A DNA stretch of 13,993 nucleotides from CAZOKO01 sp964580455 (GTDB lineage: Bacteria; Desulfobacterota; WTBG01), in contig CAZOKO010000073.1 in the NCBI GenBank assembly GCA_964580455.1, positions 1-13,993 of the forward strand, in the 5' to 3' direction. Both the position numbers and the translations under genes were made by a program. The notes beneath the pieces are model-generated. The model was given only the letters and a program-made list of their open reading frames with translations. It did not search any database and had not been told where the DNA came from. Positions 6,345-13,941 of this stretch are shown piece by piece. Position 1 is the stretch's first letter. Each line of letters opens with the position of its first letter.

Positions 6345-7190
6345 ATGAACCGTATTGAACTCTTCTCTCATGCTAAAATTAATCTAAGACTCGACATCCT
6401 GCGCAAGCGGGCTGATGGCTACCATGATATCAGAACAGTATTTCAAAAGGTGAGTCTTAGAGATGAATTAGAGATTGTCATTTCAAAAAGAGGCATAAAG
6501 ATTACATGCGATAATCCTAACGTACCGGCAAATGAGGATAACCTTGCTTACAGAGCTGCCCGAACCATGCTTAACCGATACAAAGTTAAAGACGGGGTCC
6601 GCATAGTAATCAAGAAAAATATACCTGTTGCCGCAGGATTAGGAGGTGGCAGCAGTAATGCGGCTTCTACCCTCCTGGGGATTAACCAACTCTTCGGGCT
6701 GCGAATAGCCAAACAGGAGCTAATGAAAATAGGAAGAGATATCGGTGCGGATGTTCCTTTCTTTATTTTTGGAAAAACAGCTCTGGCCACCGGCATAGGT
6801 GATGTATTAGAAACAATTGAGATGACTCCTGAACTATGGCTGCTTCTTATAACTCCAGACATCCCCATTTCAACGGCCTGGGCATACGGAAGCTTTAGAA
6901 TGGGATTGACAAATAAGCATATTAATATTACTATACCTAATCGCATTAATCATCTTTCTGAAATTATTACCCTGCTTTCCAACGATTTGGAAAAAGTAGC
7001 CATTCCCAGATACCCTATAATCCAGAAAACTAAAGATGAGTTAATAAATAAAGGGGCAAAAGGAAGTCTAATGTCGGGTAGTGGCTCCACGGCATTCGGC
7101 ATATTTTCTAGTGAAGATGAAGCAAAAAAGGCTCATGCTCAATTAAAGACCCACGATGACTGGCAGGTACACCTGTGTCACACTATATAG
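6345..7190 (+). CDS. ispE: 4-diphosphocytidyl-2-C-methyl-D-erythritol kinase
   Basis: Phosphorylates the 2-hydroxyl of CDP-methylerythritol with ATP, the fourth step of the MEP route to isoprenoid precursors; cytoplasmic. The 281-residue GHMP kinase has the N-terminal AKINL motif (K11 matching the active-site lysine), the family stretch RADGYHDI (22-29), the glycine-rich ATP loop VAAGLGGGSSNA (95-106), an active-site aspartate in GADVPFF (D136) and the C-terminal GHMP motif MSGSGSTAF (243-251). Length is normal. The ATG at 6345 is the only sensible start, since the conserved AKINL follows at once, yet no Shine-Dalgarno is visible because a microrepeat fills that space. It is followed by tRNA-Gln and the prs operon, an order recurring in several phyla. 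Confidence 0.95.
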   Translation: MNRIELFSHAKINLRLDILRKRADGYHDIRTVFQKVSLRDELEIVISKRGIKITCDNPNVPANEDNLAYRAARTMLNRYKVKDGVRIVIKKNIPVAAGLGGGSSNAASTLLGINQLFGLRIAKQELMKIGRDIGADVPFFIFGKTALATGIGDVLETIEMTPELWLLLITPDIPISTAWAYGSFRMGLTNKHINITIPNRINHLSEIITLLSNDLEKVAIPRYPIIQKTKDELINKGAKGSLMSGSGSTAFGIFSSEDEAKKAHAQLKTHDDWQVHLCHTI

Positions 7191-7245
7191 AGTGCTTGAG
7201 TGAAAAGTCTAGTTCAAGCAAAAAATCCGAATATCGAAAAATTGT

Positions 7246-7274
7246 AACCACGAAGCTCACGAAGAACCACTAAG
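7246..7274 (+). repeat. ACCACGAAG-type microrepeat upstream of tRNA-Gln
   Basis: The stretch AACCACGAAGCTCACGAAG followed by AACCACTAAG contains imperfect copies of a 9-10 nt word. It resembles filler sequence I recall between genes of uncultured bacteria. No separate tRNA promoter is obvious here, so the tRNA may be read from ispE. Confidence 0.4.
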
Positions 7275-7291
7275 TAAAAAATAAGGCGTGC

Positions 7292-7366
7292 TGGGGTGTC
7301 GACAAGTGGCAAGTCATAGGATTTTGGTTCCTACATTCGGAGGTTCGAATCCTCCCACCCCAGCCA
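7292..7366 (+). tRNA. tRNA-Gln (anticodon UUG)
   Basis: A complete cloverleaf. The acceptor arms TGGGGTG (7292-7298) and CACCCCA (7356-7362) pair fully. The anticodon stem TAGGA/TCCTA encloses the loop TTTTGGT with anticodon TTG at 7324-7326. The T-arm is GGAGG-TTCGAAT-CCTCC. Discriminator G (7363) and an encoded CCA (7364-7366) finish it. The T/U at position 1 with its A partner at 72 is typical of tRNA-Gln. A weak inverted repeat follows (CCATTTTTTAAAATGG). Confidence 0.95.
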
Positions 7367-7378
7367 TTTTTTAAAATG

Positions 7379-7409
7379 GGACGCAGATTTCCTCTGATAA
7401 ACACAGATA
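7379..7409 (+). repeat. CGCAGAT...ACACAGATA microrepeat downstream of tRNA-Gln
   Basis: GGACGCAGATTTCCTCTG followed by ATAAACACAGATA holds degenerate copies of a CRCAGATaaA word. It resembles another common intergenic filler of uncultured genomes. No coding or RNA function is visible. Confidence 0.35.
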
Positions 7410-7487
7410 AAGAGAATTTCAATTTCCAAATCCCATAATAACAAACAATTTAGTATAATGAATATAGAATTAGCTCAGCAAAGAAGT

Positions 7488-7592
7488 AGATTGCTTCGTC
7501 GTTTGCCAAGGCAGATTCCTCACAATGACAAAAGGGGTGTCATTGCGGTGAGCCGAAGCCCCGAGTGTAACGAGGGGGAAGCGAAGCAATCT
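7488..7592. repeat. REP/MITE-like palindromic element
   Basis: A 105-bp element bounded by perfect 11-bp inverted repeats, AGATTGCTTCG (7488-7498) and CGAAGCAATCT (7582-7592). Inside, CTCACAATGACA and TGTCATTGCGGTGAG form an inner stem around AAAAGGGG. The right arm carries GCCGAAGCCCCGAG and ACGAGGGGGAAG. I recall elements with these AGATTGCTTCG...TGTCATTGCG words as dispersed in many uncultured bacterial genomes. There is no transposase, so it would be non-autonomous; no flanking target duplication is obvious. Confidence 0.7.
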
Positions 7593-7672
7593 CATAAAAT
7601 TGCGATGATTTGAGCAGTAAAAATTCATCTGCCAATTTCTTGCTGAGTAAAGTCAATAACCATTTTTAGTAT

Positions 7673-7701
7673 TGACATATGTTTAAATATTTTATATAAG
7701 C
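7673..7701 (+). promoter_or_regulatory. Promoter of the prs-rplY-pth-hppA run
   Basis: A perfect TTGACA (7673-7678) is followed after 17 bp by TATAAG (7696-7701). Transcription would start near 7708, giving a ~55-nt leader before the prs GTG. Between the REP-like element and this promoter (7593-7672) I see nothing else. No PRPP-type or other riboswitch is recognisable in the leader. Confidence 0.7.
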
Positions 7702-7762
7702 TTGCACTGGAAACTAATGGTAATCAAGAAAAACAGCATTCTATCATAAGGGGTTTTAATTA

Positions 7763-8704
7763 GTGTTAGATAAATTAAAGATATTTTCCGGAAACTCTAA
7801 TATCCCATTAGCTCAAGAGATCTGTGCAACACTCGATATCCCCCTGGGTAAAGCTAATGTTAAAAAGTTTAGTGATGGTGAAATTCAGTTAGAGATCGAA
7901 GAGAACGTAAGGGGAATGGATGTTTTTGTCGTGCAATCTACCTGTACACCAGTCAACATCTCTTTGATGGAATTATTGATCATGATGGATGCCATCAAAA
8001 GGGCTTCAGCAGAGAGAATCACAGCGGTTATGCCTTACTACGGTTATGCCAGGCAGGATCGGAAGGTTGCCCCCAGAGCACCTATCACCGCTAAACTGGT
8101 AGCTGATCTTATAACCACAGCTGGGGCAGATAGAATTCTTACCATCGACCTCCATGCAGGTCAAATACAGGGATTTTTTAACATTCCAGTTGACCACCTG
8201 TATGCCGCTCCGGTCATGCTGGAATTTATTGAAAACAAATTCGCAAACAATATTGTAATTATTTCTCCTGATGCAGGTGGGGTAGAAAGGGCAAGGGCAT
8301 TTGCCAAAAGGCTGGGTGCATCCTTAGCCATCATTGATAAAAGAAGGGATAAGCCAAATGAAACTCAGGTAATGCATATTATTGGAGAAATTAAGGGTAA
8401 AACGGCACTTCTTTTAGATGACATGGTGGACACTGCCGGTACATTGACTCAATCAGCTAATGCGCTCATCAAAGAAGGGGCAGCAAAAGTTGTTGCCTGC
8501 TGCACTCATCCAGTTCTCTCAGGTAAAGCAATAGAAAAGATTAATCAGTCAGCTTTACAGGAACTTGTAGTTACAGATACTATCCTCTTGAGAGAAGATG
8601 CTAAATCCTGCAAAAAGATAACTGCACTCTCTGTTTCAAAACTTTTAGGTGAAGCTATAAAAAGGATTCATAACAACGACTCAGTAAGTTCGTTATTTAT
8701 TTAG
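7763..8704 (+). CDS. prs: Ribose-phosphate pyrophosphokinase (PRPP synthetase)
   Basis: Makes phosphoribosyl pyrophosphate from ribose 5-phosphate and ATP, supplying purine, pyrimidine, NAD, His and Trp synthesis. At 313 residues it is a normal class I enzyme. Motifs: FSDGEIQLEIEENVRG (36-51), the ATP-binding YYGYARQDRK (92-101), DLHAGQIQGFF (129-139), the catalytic-loop IDKRR (191-195) and the PRPP-binding loop DDMVDTAGT (219-227). The start is GTG at 7763, with AAGGGG (7748-7753) 9 nt upstream. It heads a same-strand run: rplY starts 8 bp after its stop. Confidence 0.97.
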   Translation: MLDKLKIFSGNSNIPLAQEICATLDIPLGKANVKKFSDGEIQLEIEENVRGMDVFVVQSTCTPVNISLMELLIMMDAIKRASAERITAVMPYYGYARQDRKVAPRAPITAKLVADLITTAGADRILTIDLHAGQIQGFFNIPVDHLYAAPVMLEFIENKFANNIVIISPDAGGVERARAFAKRLGASLAIIDKRRDKPNETQVMHIIGEIKGKTALLLDDMVDTAGTLTQSANALIKEGAAKVVACCTHPVLSGKAIEKINQSALQELVVTDTILLREDAKSCKKITALSVSKLLGEAIKRIHNNDSVSSLFI

Positions 8705-8712
8705 GAGGTAAA

Positions 8713-9423
8713 ATGGCAGAAAAATTAAAGCTATCAGCAAATGTTCGTAAAGAAACAGGGAAAGGGGCAGCAGGAAGATTGCGAAAAAAGGGAATGCTTC
8801 CAGCGGTAGTCTACGGTCATAAAACCCCTTCAATTCCACTGGTCATAGATTCAAAACAGTTAAAACAACTGATCGTAGGTGGAAAAAGTGAGCACAAACT
8901 TTTTGATTTATCTATAGATGAAAATGGGAAGTCTGCAGAAAAAACGGTAATGATTAAAGAACTCCAGATTGATCCTGTAAAAAGGCATTATCTCCACATC
9001 GATTTCTTTGAAGTAGCTATGGATGAGGAAGTAACTATACCAGTCAATATCAAACTGATTGGTGAATCGGCAGGAGTCACGATAGGCGGGGTGCTTCAGC
9101 AGGTTAGAAGAGAACTTGAAATAAGATGTCTGCCATCTCAGATTCCAGATAGTTTGGAAATTGATGTGAGTTCCCTCAACATTGGAGATTCCATTCACTT
9201 AAAAGATATGCAGCTGCCTCCAGGGGTTAAGGTTCTGGAAGACGTTGATCTTACTATCGCTACCGTACTTGCCCCGACTGTTGAGAAAGAAGTAGCAGAG
9301 GAAGCTCCTCCTGAAGAAGTTGAAGAAGAGAAAGCCGCCGCAGAGGAAGGTGAAGAGAAGAAAGTGGAGGAGGCAAAGAAGGCAGAAGAAGGGGATAAAG
9401 CAGGAAAGGGAAAAAAGGATTGA
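8713..9423 (+). CDS. rplY: 50S ribosomal protein L25 (Ctc/TL5 type)
   Basis: Binds 5S rRNA in the large subunit. The N-terminal domain (about 1-95: SANVRKETGKGAAGRLRKKG, PAVVYG, KELQIDPVKRHYLHIDF) is the classic L25 fold. It is followed by the beta-rich C-terminal TL5/Ctc domain (about 100-188). The last ~48 residues are an extension made almost only of Glu, Lys and Ala. The ATG follows AGGAGG directly behind the prs stop, which overlaps it, so translation is likely coupled. The total of 236 residues is longer than E. coli L25 (94) and typical of the Ctc class. Confidence 0.95.
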   Translation: MAEKLKLSANVRKETGKGAAGRLRKKGMLPAVVYGHKTPSIPLVIDSKQLKQLIVGGKSEHKLFDLSIDENGKSAEKTVMIKELQIDPVKRHYLHIDFFEVAMDEEVTIPVNIKLIGESAGVTIGGVLQQVRRELEIRCLPSQIPDSLEIDVSSLNIGDSIHLKDMQLPPGVKVLEDVDLTIATVLAPTVEKEVAEEAPPEEVEEEKAAAEEGEEKKVEEAKKAEEGDKAGKGKKD

Positions 9424-9435
9424 TCAGGAGCACTG

Positions 9436-10005
9436 GTGAAACTGATCGTAGGTTTAGGAAACCCTGGCAAGGAATATGCCTCAAGCAGACATAATATCGG
9501 CTTTCTTGTAATCAACCGATTAGCTAAAAAAAATAGCATAGCTCTCAAGGGAAGGAAATTTAAAAGCAGGTGGGGGAAAGGGGAAATTTCAGGTCATACG
9601 GTACTCCTGGCAAAACCCCAAACTTTTATGAATTTAAGCGGCGAAGCAGTAAGCTCCTTTGCCAATTTTTATAAAATAGCCCCATCGGACATTATCGTTG
9701 TTCATGATGATAGTGATATTGAATTTGGCTGCCTGAAAATAAAAATAACAGGAGGAAGCGGAGGCCACCGCGGAATAGACTCCATCATCAGCCTGTTGAG
9801 GGATGATACATTTATACGGATTAGAGTTGGAATAGGGAGACCACCCCCCAGCATGGACCACTCAGAATTCGTACTCTCTCCATTTAATGAATCAGAACAG
9901 GAAAGTCTGGAGCAGGTGATTAATAAGGCACGGGATTGTCTTGAAATGCTTATGCCTCACGGTCCCGAAACTGCAATGAACAAGTTTCACTGCAAAGGAC
10001 AATAA
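9436..10005 (+). CDS. pth: Peptidyl-tRNA hydrolase
   Basis: Releases peptides from peptidyl-tRNA dropped by stalled ribosomes, recycling tRNA. At 189 residues it is normal Pth1 length. It has GLGNPGKEY (6-14, N9), the catalytic histidine in SRHNIGF (H19), KPQTFMNLSG (60-69, N66), VVHDDSDIEFG (88-98, D92) and GGSGGHRG (106-113). The last motif has Arg at 112 where E. coli has Asn114 (GGHNG). The start is GTG at 9436, with CAGGAG 5 nt upstream. It lies 12 bp behind rplY, the usual rplY-pth pairing. Confidence 0.96.
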   Translation: MKLIVGLGNPGKEYASSRHNIGFLVINRLAKKNSIALKGRKFKSRWGKGEISGHTVLLAKPQTFMNLSGEAVSSFANFYKIAPSDIIVVHDDSDIEFGCLKIKITGGSGGHRGIDSIISLLRDDTFIRIRVGIGRPPPSMDHSEFVLSPFNESEQESLEQVINKARDCLEMLMPHGPETAMNKFHCKGQ

Positions 10006-10038
10006 AAAAACCACATAGAACACTTAAAGGAGGAAAGG

Positions 10039-12120
10039 ATGGGAAATGAAACTTTAACTTATTATGTTCCACTTTTTGGAATACTCGCTCTTATATTTGC
10101 TTTAATAAAAGCAAACTGGGTAAATAAACAAGACCCGGGCACTGATAGGATGAAAGAAATTTGTGGTTTCATAAGAGAAGGTGCTATGGCTTTTTTATAC
10201 AGAGAATACAGAGTACTCATTATCTTTGTCATTTGCGTGGCTATTCTCCTTGCTGTAGCTAATATGAAAGGCACACCTGATGCCTATCGCAGCCCGTTAA
10301 TTGCCTTATCTTTTGTCTTTGGTGCTTTTTGTTCAGGCCTTTCTGGTTTTTTCGGTATGCGTGTTGCTACCGCTGCTAATGCAAGGACAACAAATGCAGC
10401 TCGCAGCAACTTGAACAGTGCCCTAAAAGTAGCTTTTTCAGGTGGATCAGTCATGGGCATGTGTGTGGTTGGTCTGGGCATTTTGGGCCTGGGGATTTTA
10501 CTTGTTCTTTACAGAAATATGGGACTGCTGGGAGATGCCTCCTCCAATTTTTCTAATATAATTACCGTTATCAGCGGGTTCTCTTTAGGAGCATCATCAA
10601 TTGCACTGTTTGCCAGAGTAGGGGGCGGCATTTATACAAAAGCTGCTGATGTAGGAGCTGACTTAGTCGGAAAAGTTGAAGCCGGTATCCCTGAAGACGA
10701 TCCTCGTAACCCTGCTACTATTGCTGATAACGTGGGGGATAACGTAGGAGATGTAGCCGGAATGGGCGCAGACCTTTTTGAATCTTACGTAGGTTCTATT
10801 GTAGGTGCCATGGTTTTAGGAGCTACATCTCTGGGATTTGCAGGAGCTGCCTATAACGCGGTGATACTGCCTTTAATAATCGCAGGTGCGGGAATCATTG
10901 TTTCCATAGTGGGAACCTTCTTTGTGCGGGTGAAAGAGGGTGGAAGTCCTCAGGCAGCCCTCAATACCGGAACCTTTGGTGCAGCAGCTATAATGCTTGT
11001 CGTCACCTATTTCCTCTGTGTCAAATTTATTCCCAGTGAAATAACCATAGCTGGTTTTGTAGGAATCTCTGCCAGTGATGTCTTTCTTGCTACCATTGTC
11101 GGATTAATTGCTGGAGTTTTAGTCGGCATAACCGCTGAATATTATACCTCCAAAGACAGGAAGCCCGCTCAAGATATAGCCAGAGAATCAGAAACCGGTC
11201 CGGCAACAACTATCATTGCTGGCATCGCTACCGGCATGCGCTCAACCTGCCTCACCATAATCTGGATTGCCGCAGCTATCCTCCTTTCTCATTATTTTGC
11301 CGGGTTGTATGGGATTGCCATCGCGGCACTGGGCATGCTCTCAACCACGGGGATTCAACTCGCCGTTGATGCCTATGGTCCCATTGCCGATAATGCTGGG
11401 GGTATAGCTGAAATGGCGGAATTACCCCCAGAGGTGAGAGAAAAAACAGACCATCTGGATGCTGTAGGGAACACCACAGCCGCAATTGGAAAAGGTTTTG
11501 CTATTGGTTCAGCAGCATTGACTGCCCTTGCCCTCTTTGCTGCTTTTAGAACACAGGCTGATGTAGGGGCGTTGGACTTGACAAAACCAAGTATCATGGC
11601 CGGTCTTTTTATTGGAGGTATGCTTCCTTTCCTTTTCTCCGCCATGGCAATGAAAGCAGTGGGTTCAGCAGCAAAAGATATGATCATGGAGGTGAGAAGG
11701 CAGTTTAAAGAGATTCCTGGTTTGCTTGAAGGTAAAGCCAAGGCTGATTATGCTAAATGTGTGGACATCTCTACAGCAGCGGCAATTAAAAAAATGGTTT
11801 CTCCAAGTCTAATGGCTATAATCGTCCCTGTAGTCTTTGGATTTATCAGCAAAGAGGCACTGGGTGGTCTTTTAGCCGGTGTTACGGTTTCAGGCGTTCT
11901 TCTTGCTGTATTTCAAGCTAATGCTGGTGGCGCATGGGACAATGCAAAAAAATGGATAGAAGAAGGTAATCTCGGGGGGAAAGGATCTGAACCACACAAA
12001 GCGGCAGTAATAGGGGATACAGTGGGTGACCCCTTTAAAGACACCTCTGGTCCGTCTCTCAACATACTCATAAAATTGATGTCAGTTGTAGCTCTGGTTA
12101 TCGCGCCTTTAATTAAGTAA
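10039..12120 (+). CDS. hppA: Membrane-bound ion-translocating pyrophosphatase, K+-dependent type
   Basis: Hydrolyses PPi and pumps H+ and/or Na+ across the membrane. The 693-residue protein with many hydrophobic segments has the catalytic signatures DVGADLVGK (204-212), PEDDPRNPATIADNVGDNVGD (about 218-238) and the C-terminal GDTVGDPFKDTSGPSLN. The K+ switch region reads GNTTAAIGKG (477-486): Ala481 marks the K+-requiring class (Lys there in K+-independent pumps). The ion gate reads DLFESY (245-250), with Glu248 three residues after Asp245, as in the Thermotoga Na+ pump and unlike the DLFGSYAE order of plant H+ pumps. A strong AAAGGAGG precedes the ATG. It lies 33 bp behind pth, so is likely cotranscribed. 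Confidence 0.95.
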   Translation: MGNETLTYYVPLFGILALIFALIKANWVNKQDPGTDRMKEICGFIREGAMAFLYREYRVLIIFVICVAILLAVANMKGTPDAYRSPLIALSFVFGAFCSGLSGFFGMRVATAANARTTNAARSNLNSALKVAFSGGSVMGMCVVGLGILGLGILLVLYRNMGLLGDASSNFSNIITVISGFSLGASSIALFARVGGGIYTKAADVGADLVGKVEAGIPEDDPRNPATIADNVGDNVGDVAGMGADLFESYVGSIVGAMVLGATSLGFAGAAYNAVILPLIIAGAGIIVSIVGTFFVRVKEGGSPQAALNTGTFGAAAIMLVVTYFLCVKFIPSEITIAGFVGISASDVFLATIVGLIAGVLVGITAEYYTSKDRKPAQDIARESETGPATTIIAGIATGMRSTCLTIIWIAAAILLSHYFAGLYGIAIAALGMLSTTGIQLAVDAYGPIADNAGGIAEMAELPPEVREKTDHLDAVGNTTAAIGKGFAIGSAALTALALFAAFRTQADVGALDLTKPSIMAGLFIGGMLPFLFSAMAMKAVGSAAKDMIMEVRRQFKEIPGLLEGKAKADYAKCVDISTAAAIKKMVSPSLMAIIVPVVFGFISKEALGGLLAGVTVSGVLLAVFQANAGGAWDNAKKWIEEGNLGGKGSEPHKAAVIGDTVGDPFKDTSGPSLNILIKLMSVVALVIAPLIK

Positions 12121-12129
12121 GTAAAGTTT

Positions 12130-12148
12130 CCCCCTTTGAAAAAGGGGG
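12130..12148 (+). terminator. G/C-rich hairpin after hppA
   Basis: CCCCCTTT (12130-12137) and AAAGGGGG (12141-12148) pair perfectly around a GAA loop, 9 bp after the hppA stop codon. Only TTAGGATTT follows, a poor U-tract, so termination may be partial. The same CCCCCTTTnnnAAAGGGGG word is familiar to me as a dispersed intergenic repeat. Confidence 0.5.
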
Positions 12149-12211
12149 GTTAGGATTTACTAAAATACAACGCACAACAATCACTCAAACATTAACCTGG
12201 AGGAAATTAAG

Positions 12212-13039
12212 ATGACTAAAAGAAATATCTTGCGATGGATATTTGTTTCAATAGTATTACTGTCTTTTCTATGGGTTGGCTGTGGTGAAAAAGCTATAAA
12301 ATTGAGTTTGAAGTTTCAAGAAGGGGATGAATATAAATACAACTTGATTCAGGATTCTGTGACTACTACAGAGTTCATGGGTAAGAAGATGGAAATGCCC
12401 AGCAAGACCGAAATCACTCTTACCCAGAAAGTAGAAAAGGTTGATCTGGGGATAGCGGAACTCAACGTCACTTACGACACCTTTAATATGGAAATGAATG
12501 TCGGGGGTAAACAGATACCCAGTAATATGGGCAAATCAATGGTTGGAAAAACTAATAAAATGAAGATTAGTGAAAACGGTGAGATAATTGAGCCTAAAGG
12601 GATTAAAGCGATGGTGGGTTTGCAGGGACTTGGTAGTGATATTAAAAATATATTTTTCAGCCTCTACCCTAAATTCCCTGAACGCAAACTGAAAGTGGGA
12701 AATAGCTGGACACAAAAACAGGAGATTCCTCAATCTCAAATGGGCGTGGTAATTGAGTATCAATACACCTTACCAAAACTGGAAAAAAAGAAAGGTTATG
12801 ACTGTGCAGTAATAGACTACACCATCTCTATGACTATTGAAGGTGGAGAACAAACAAAAATGAATATGAAGGGGAGTGGAAAAGGAAAGGGTACTGCCTA
12901 TTTTGCATATGAAAAAGGTTTGTTAGTTGAAAGTGAGGTAGCGATGGATCTTACCATGTCCATATCCGCTCCATTGCCAACAGGGGAACAGGAAATCCCT
13001 ACCACAACTCATCAAACGATAAAATTGAGTCTCATCTGA
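12212..13039 (+). CDS. Putative lipoprotein, DUF6263-like
   Basis: A 275-residue envelope protein of unknown function. It begins with a positively charged signal peptide (MTKRNILRW, then IFVSIVLLSFLWVGC) with a likely lipidated Cys24; Trp at -3 makes the lipobox slightly unusual. The mature protein starts KLSLKFQEGDEYKYNL, then has repeated beta-strand segments with TxTxK patterns, KMKISENGEI, a KVGNSWTQ motif and a YAYEKG-like FAYEKGLLVES near the end. This layout is what I recall of DUF6263 proteins; the link is unsearched. GGAGG (12199-12203) is 8 nt before the ATG. It is 91 bp beyond hppA and may be partly read through. Confidence 0.75.
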   Translation: MTKRNILRWIFVSIVLLSFLWVGCGEKAIKLSLKFQEGDEYKYNLIQDSVTTTEFMGKKMEMPSKTEITLTQKVEKVDLGIAELNVTYDTFNMEMNVGGKQIPSNMGKSMVGKTNKMKISENGEIIEPKGIKAMVGLQGLGSDIKNIFFSLYPKFPERKLKVGNSWTQKQEIPQSQMGVVIEYQYTLPKLEKKKGYDCAVIDYTISMTIEGGEQTKMNMKGSGKGKGTAYFAYEKGLLVESEVAMDLTMSISAPLPTGEQEIPTTTHQTIKLSLI

Positions 13040-13111
13040 TTGCCCGGATTTGAGGTTTACCATAGCTATTTTTAATATAGAAATTTGCCTGCACTTCCTA
13101 TATCCTACACT

Positions 13112-13145
13112 AATAAACCCACTTTATTTCAAAAGTGGGTTTATT
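13112..13145. terminator. Bidirectional terminator between convergent genes
   Basis: Perfect 14-bp arms AATAAACCCACTTT (13112-13125) and AAAGTGGGTTTATT (13132-13145) with a 6-nt loop. Each arm ends in A/T-rich sequence, giving U-rich tails in both directions. It serves the plus-strand lipoprotein gene ending at 13039 and the minus-strand gene whose stop codon (13141-13143) lies inside the stem. Confidence 0.8.
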
Positions 13146-13911
13146 GCATTATGTAAATCCTTTCTCCCTCTTCCAACTTCCTAAGACCTTCCCAGGCACT
13201 CTTTGAGAATTTTGACTGTACCGGTTGTTTTAATGCCAGTCTGTAAAAGTAAAAGGCTTTCTCATGATATTTCTTTGCCTCAACTTCGTTGCTCAAGTCT
13301 GATTGAGGAGAAAACGCATAGATCTCATATAGTATATGCAAGCGGTGAGCTATCTGGTAGTACATCTCAGGCTTAAGTGTTGAGGTTGGATATTCCCCTA
13401 AAACCTTTTCAATATACCCTATCTCTTTCAGAAGACCTTCTGGTAATCCTTTATATTCACAAACCCAGGGTATGAGATGGTAAGCTGCCTCATCGGCATA
13501 GTTGCTGTCCGGGAATTTTTCCATCATCTCATTGTAATGAAAAAGATTGTAGCGGATACCACAGGGGGTTTCTTCCCAATACTGATAATGGCTATATTTT
13601 TCCAGGAAAATTTTCCTGGCTTCCTCCTCTGATTTGCCATCTTTTATCAATTGTTGATAATCCTGTTCTATCAGTCCCTCAAAGGCTTCTCCCAATCTCA
13701 AGAGCGCTATGTCATAATACCTGGACTCCGGAAAATCCTTCGTAAATTTCTGACACTTTTCAACTGCCTTTTCATAGAACTTATCATCTGACAGTTCAAT
13801 AATCTCTTTCAGTTGTTGCTCTTCATCCCCCAGCTTACGCTCCGGCATAGACAAAAAGATACAGGAACTGAGAAACAGAATGAGAAGAAGAAAGAACGTT
13901 ATACGATGCAT
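13141..13911 (-). CDS. TPR-repeat lipoprotein, BamD/YbgF-like
   Basis: A 256-residue protein with a signal peptide and canonical lipobox LSSC (Cys17), so anchored in a membrane facing the periplasm. The body is helical, with repeats of the envelope TPR type: FPESRYYDIALLRLGEA (60-76), FPDSNYADEAAYHL (133-146), YPTSTLKPEMYYQIA (174-188) and a final AFYFYRLALKQP (219-230). This pattern is found in BamD, CpoB/YbgF and related envelope assembly proteins. There is no sign that it is the true BamD: the long WEETPCGIRYNLFHY insert is unlike BamD. AAGGA precedes the ATG. It appears to be a single gene. Confidence 0.75.
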   Translation of the reverse strand: MHRITFFLLLILFLSSCIFLSMPERKLGDEEQQLKEIIELSDDKFYEKAVEKCQKFTKDFPESRYYDIALLRLGEAFEGLIEQDYQQLIKDGKSEEEARKIFLEKYSHYQYWEETPCGIRYNLFHYNEMMEKFPDSNYADEAAYHLIPWVCEYKGLPEGLLKEIGYIEKVLGEYPTSTLKPEMYYQIAHRLHILYEIYAFSPQSDLSNEVEAKKYHEKAFYFYRLALKQPVQSKFSKSAWEGLRKLEEGERIYIMQ

Positions 13912-13941
13912 TTTCCTTTTTCACAAAAGCAGTTAACAACT

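Noticed and set aside
6548..6946. 132-codon minus-strand frame
   Set aside because: Antisense to ispE, which has all family motifs.
7195..7227. TGCTTGA/TCAAGCA hairpin after ispE as a terminator
   Set aside because: Stem is followed by A's rather than T's on the plus strand, and the loop is long.
7702..7762. Riboswitch in the prs leader
   Set aside because: Leader of ~55 nt is too short for known purine/PRPP riboswitches and shows no conserved core.
9195..9548. 117-codon minus-strand frame
   Set aside because: Ser/Phe/Ala-rich shadow produced by the Glu/Lys/Ala codons of the L25 tail; overlaps rplY and pth fully.
11373..11741. 122-codon minus-strand frame
   Set aside because: Opposite the hppA reading frame, whose conserved motifs are intact; no independent signal.
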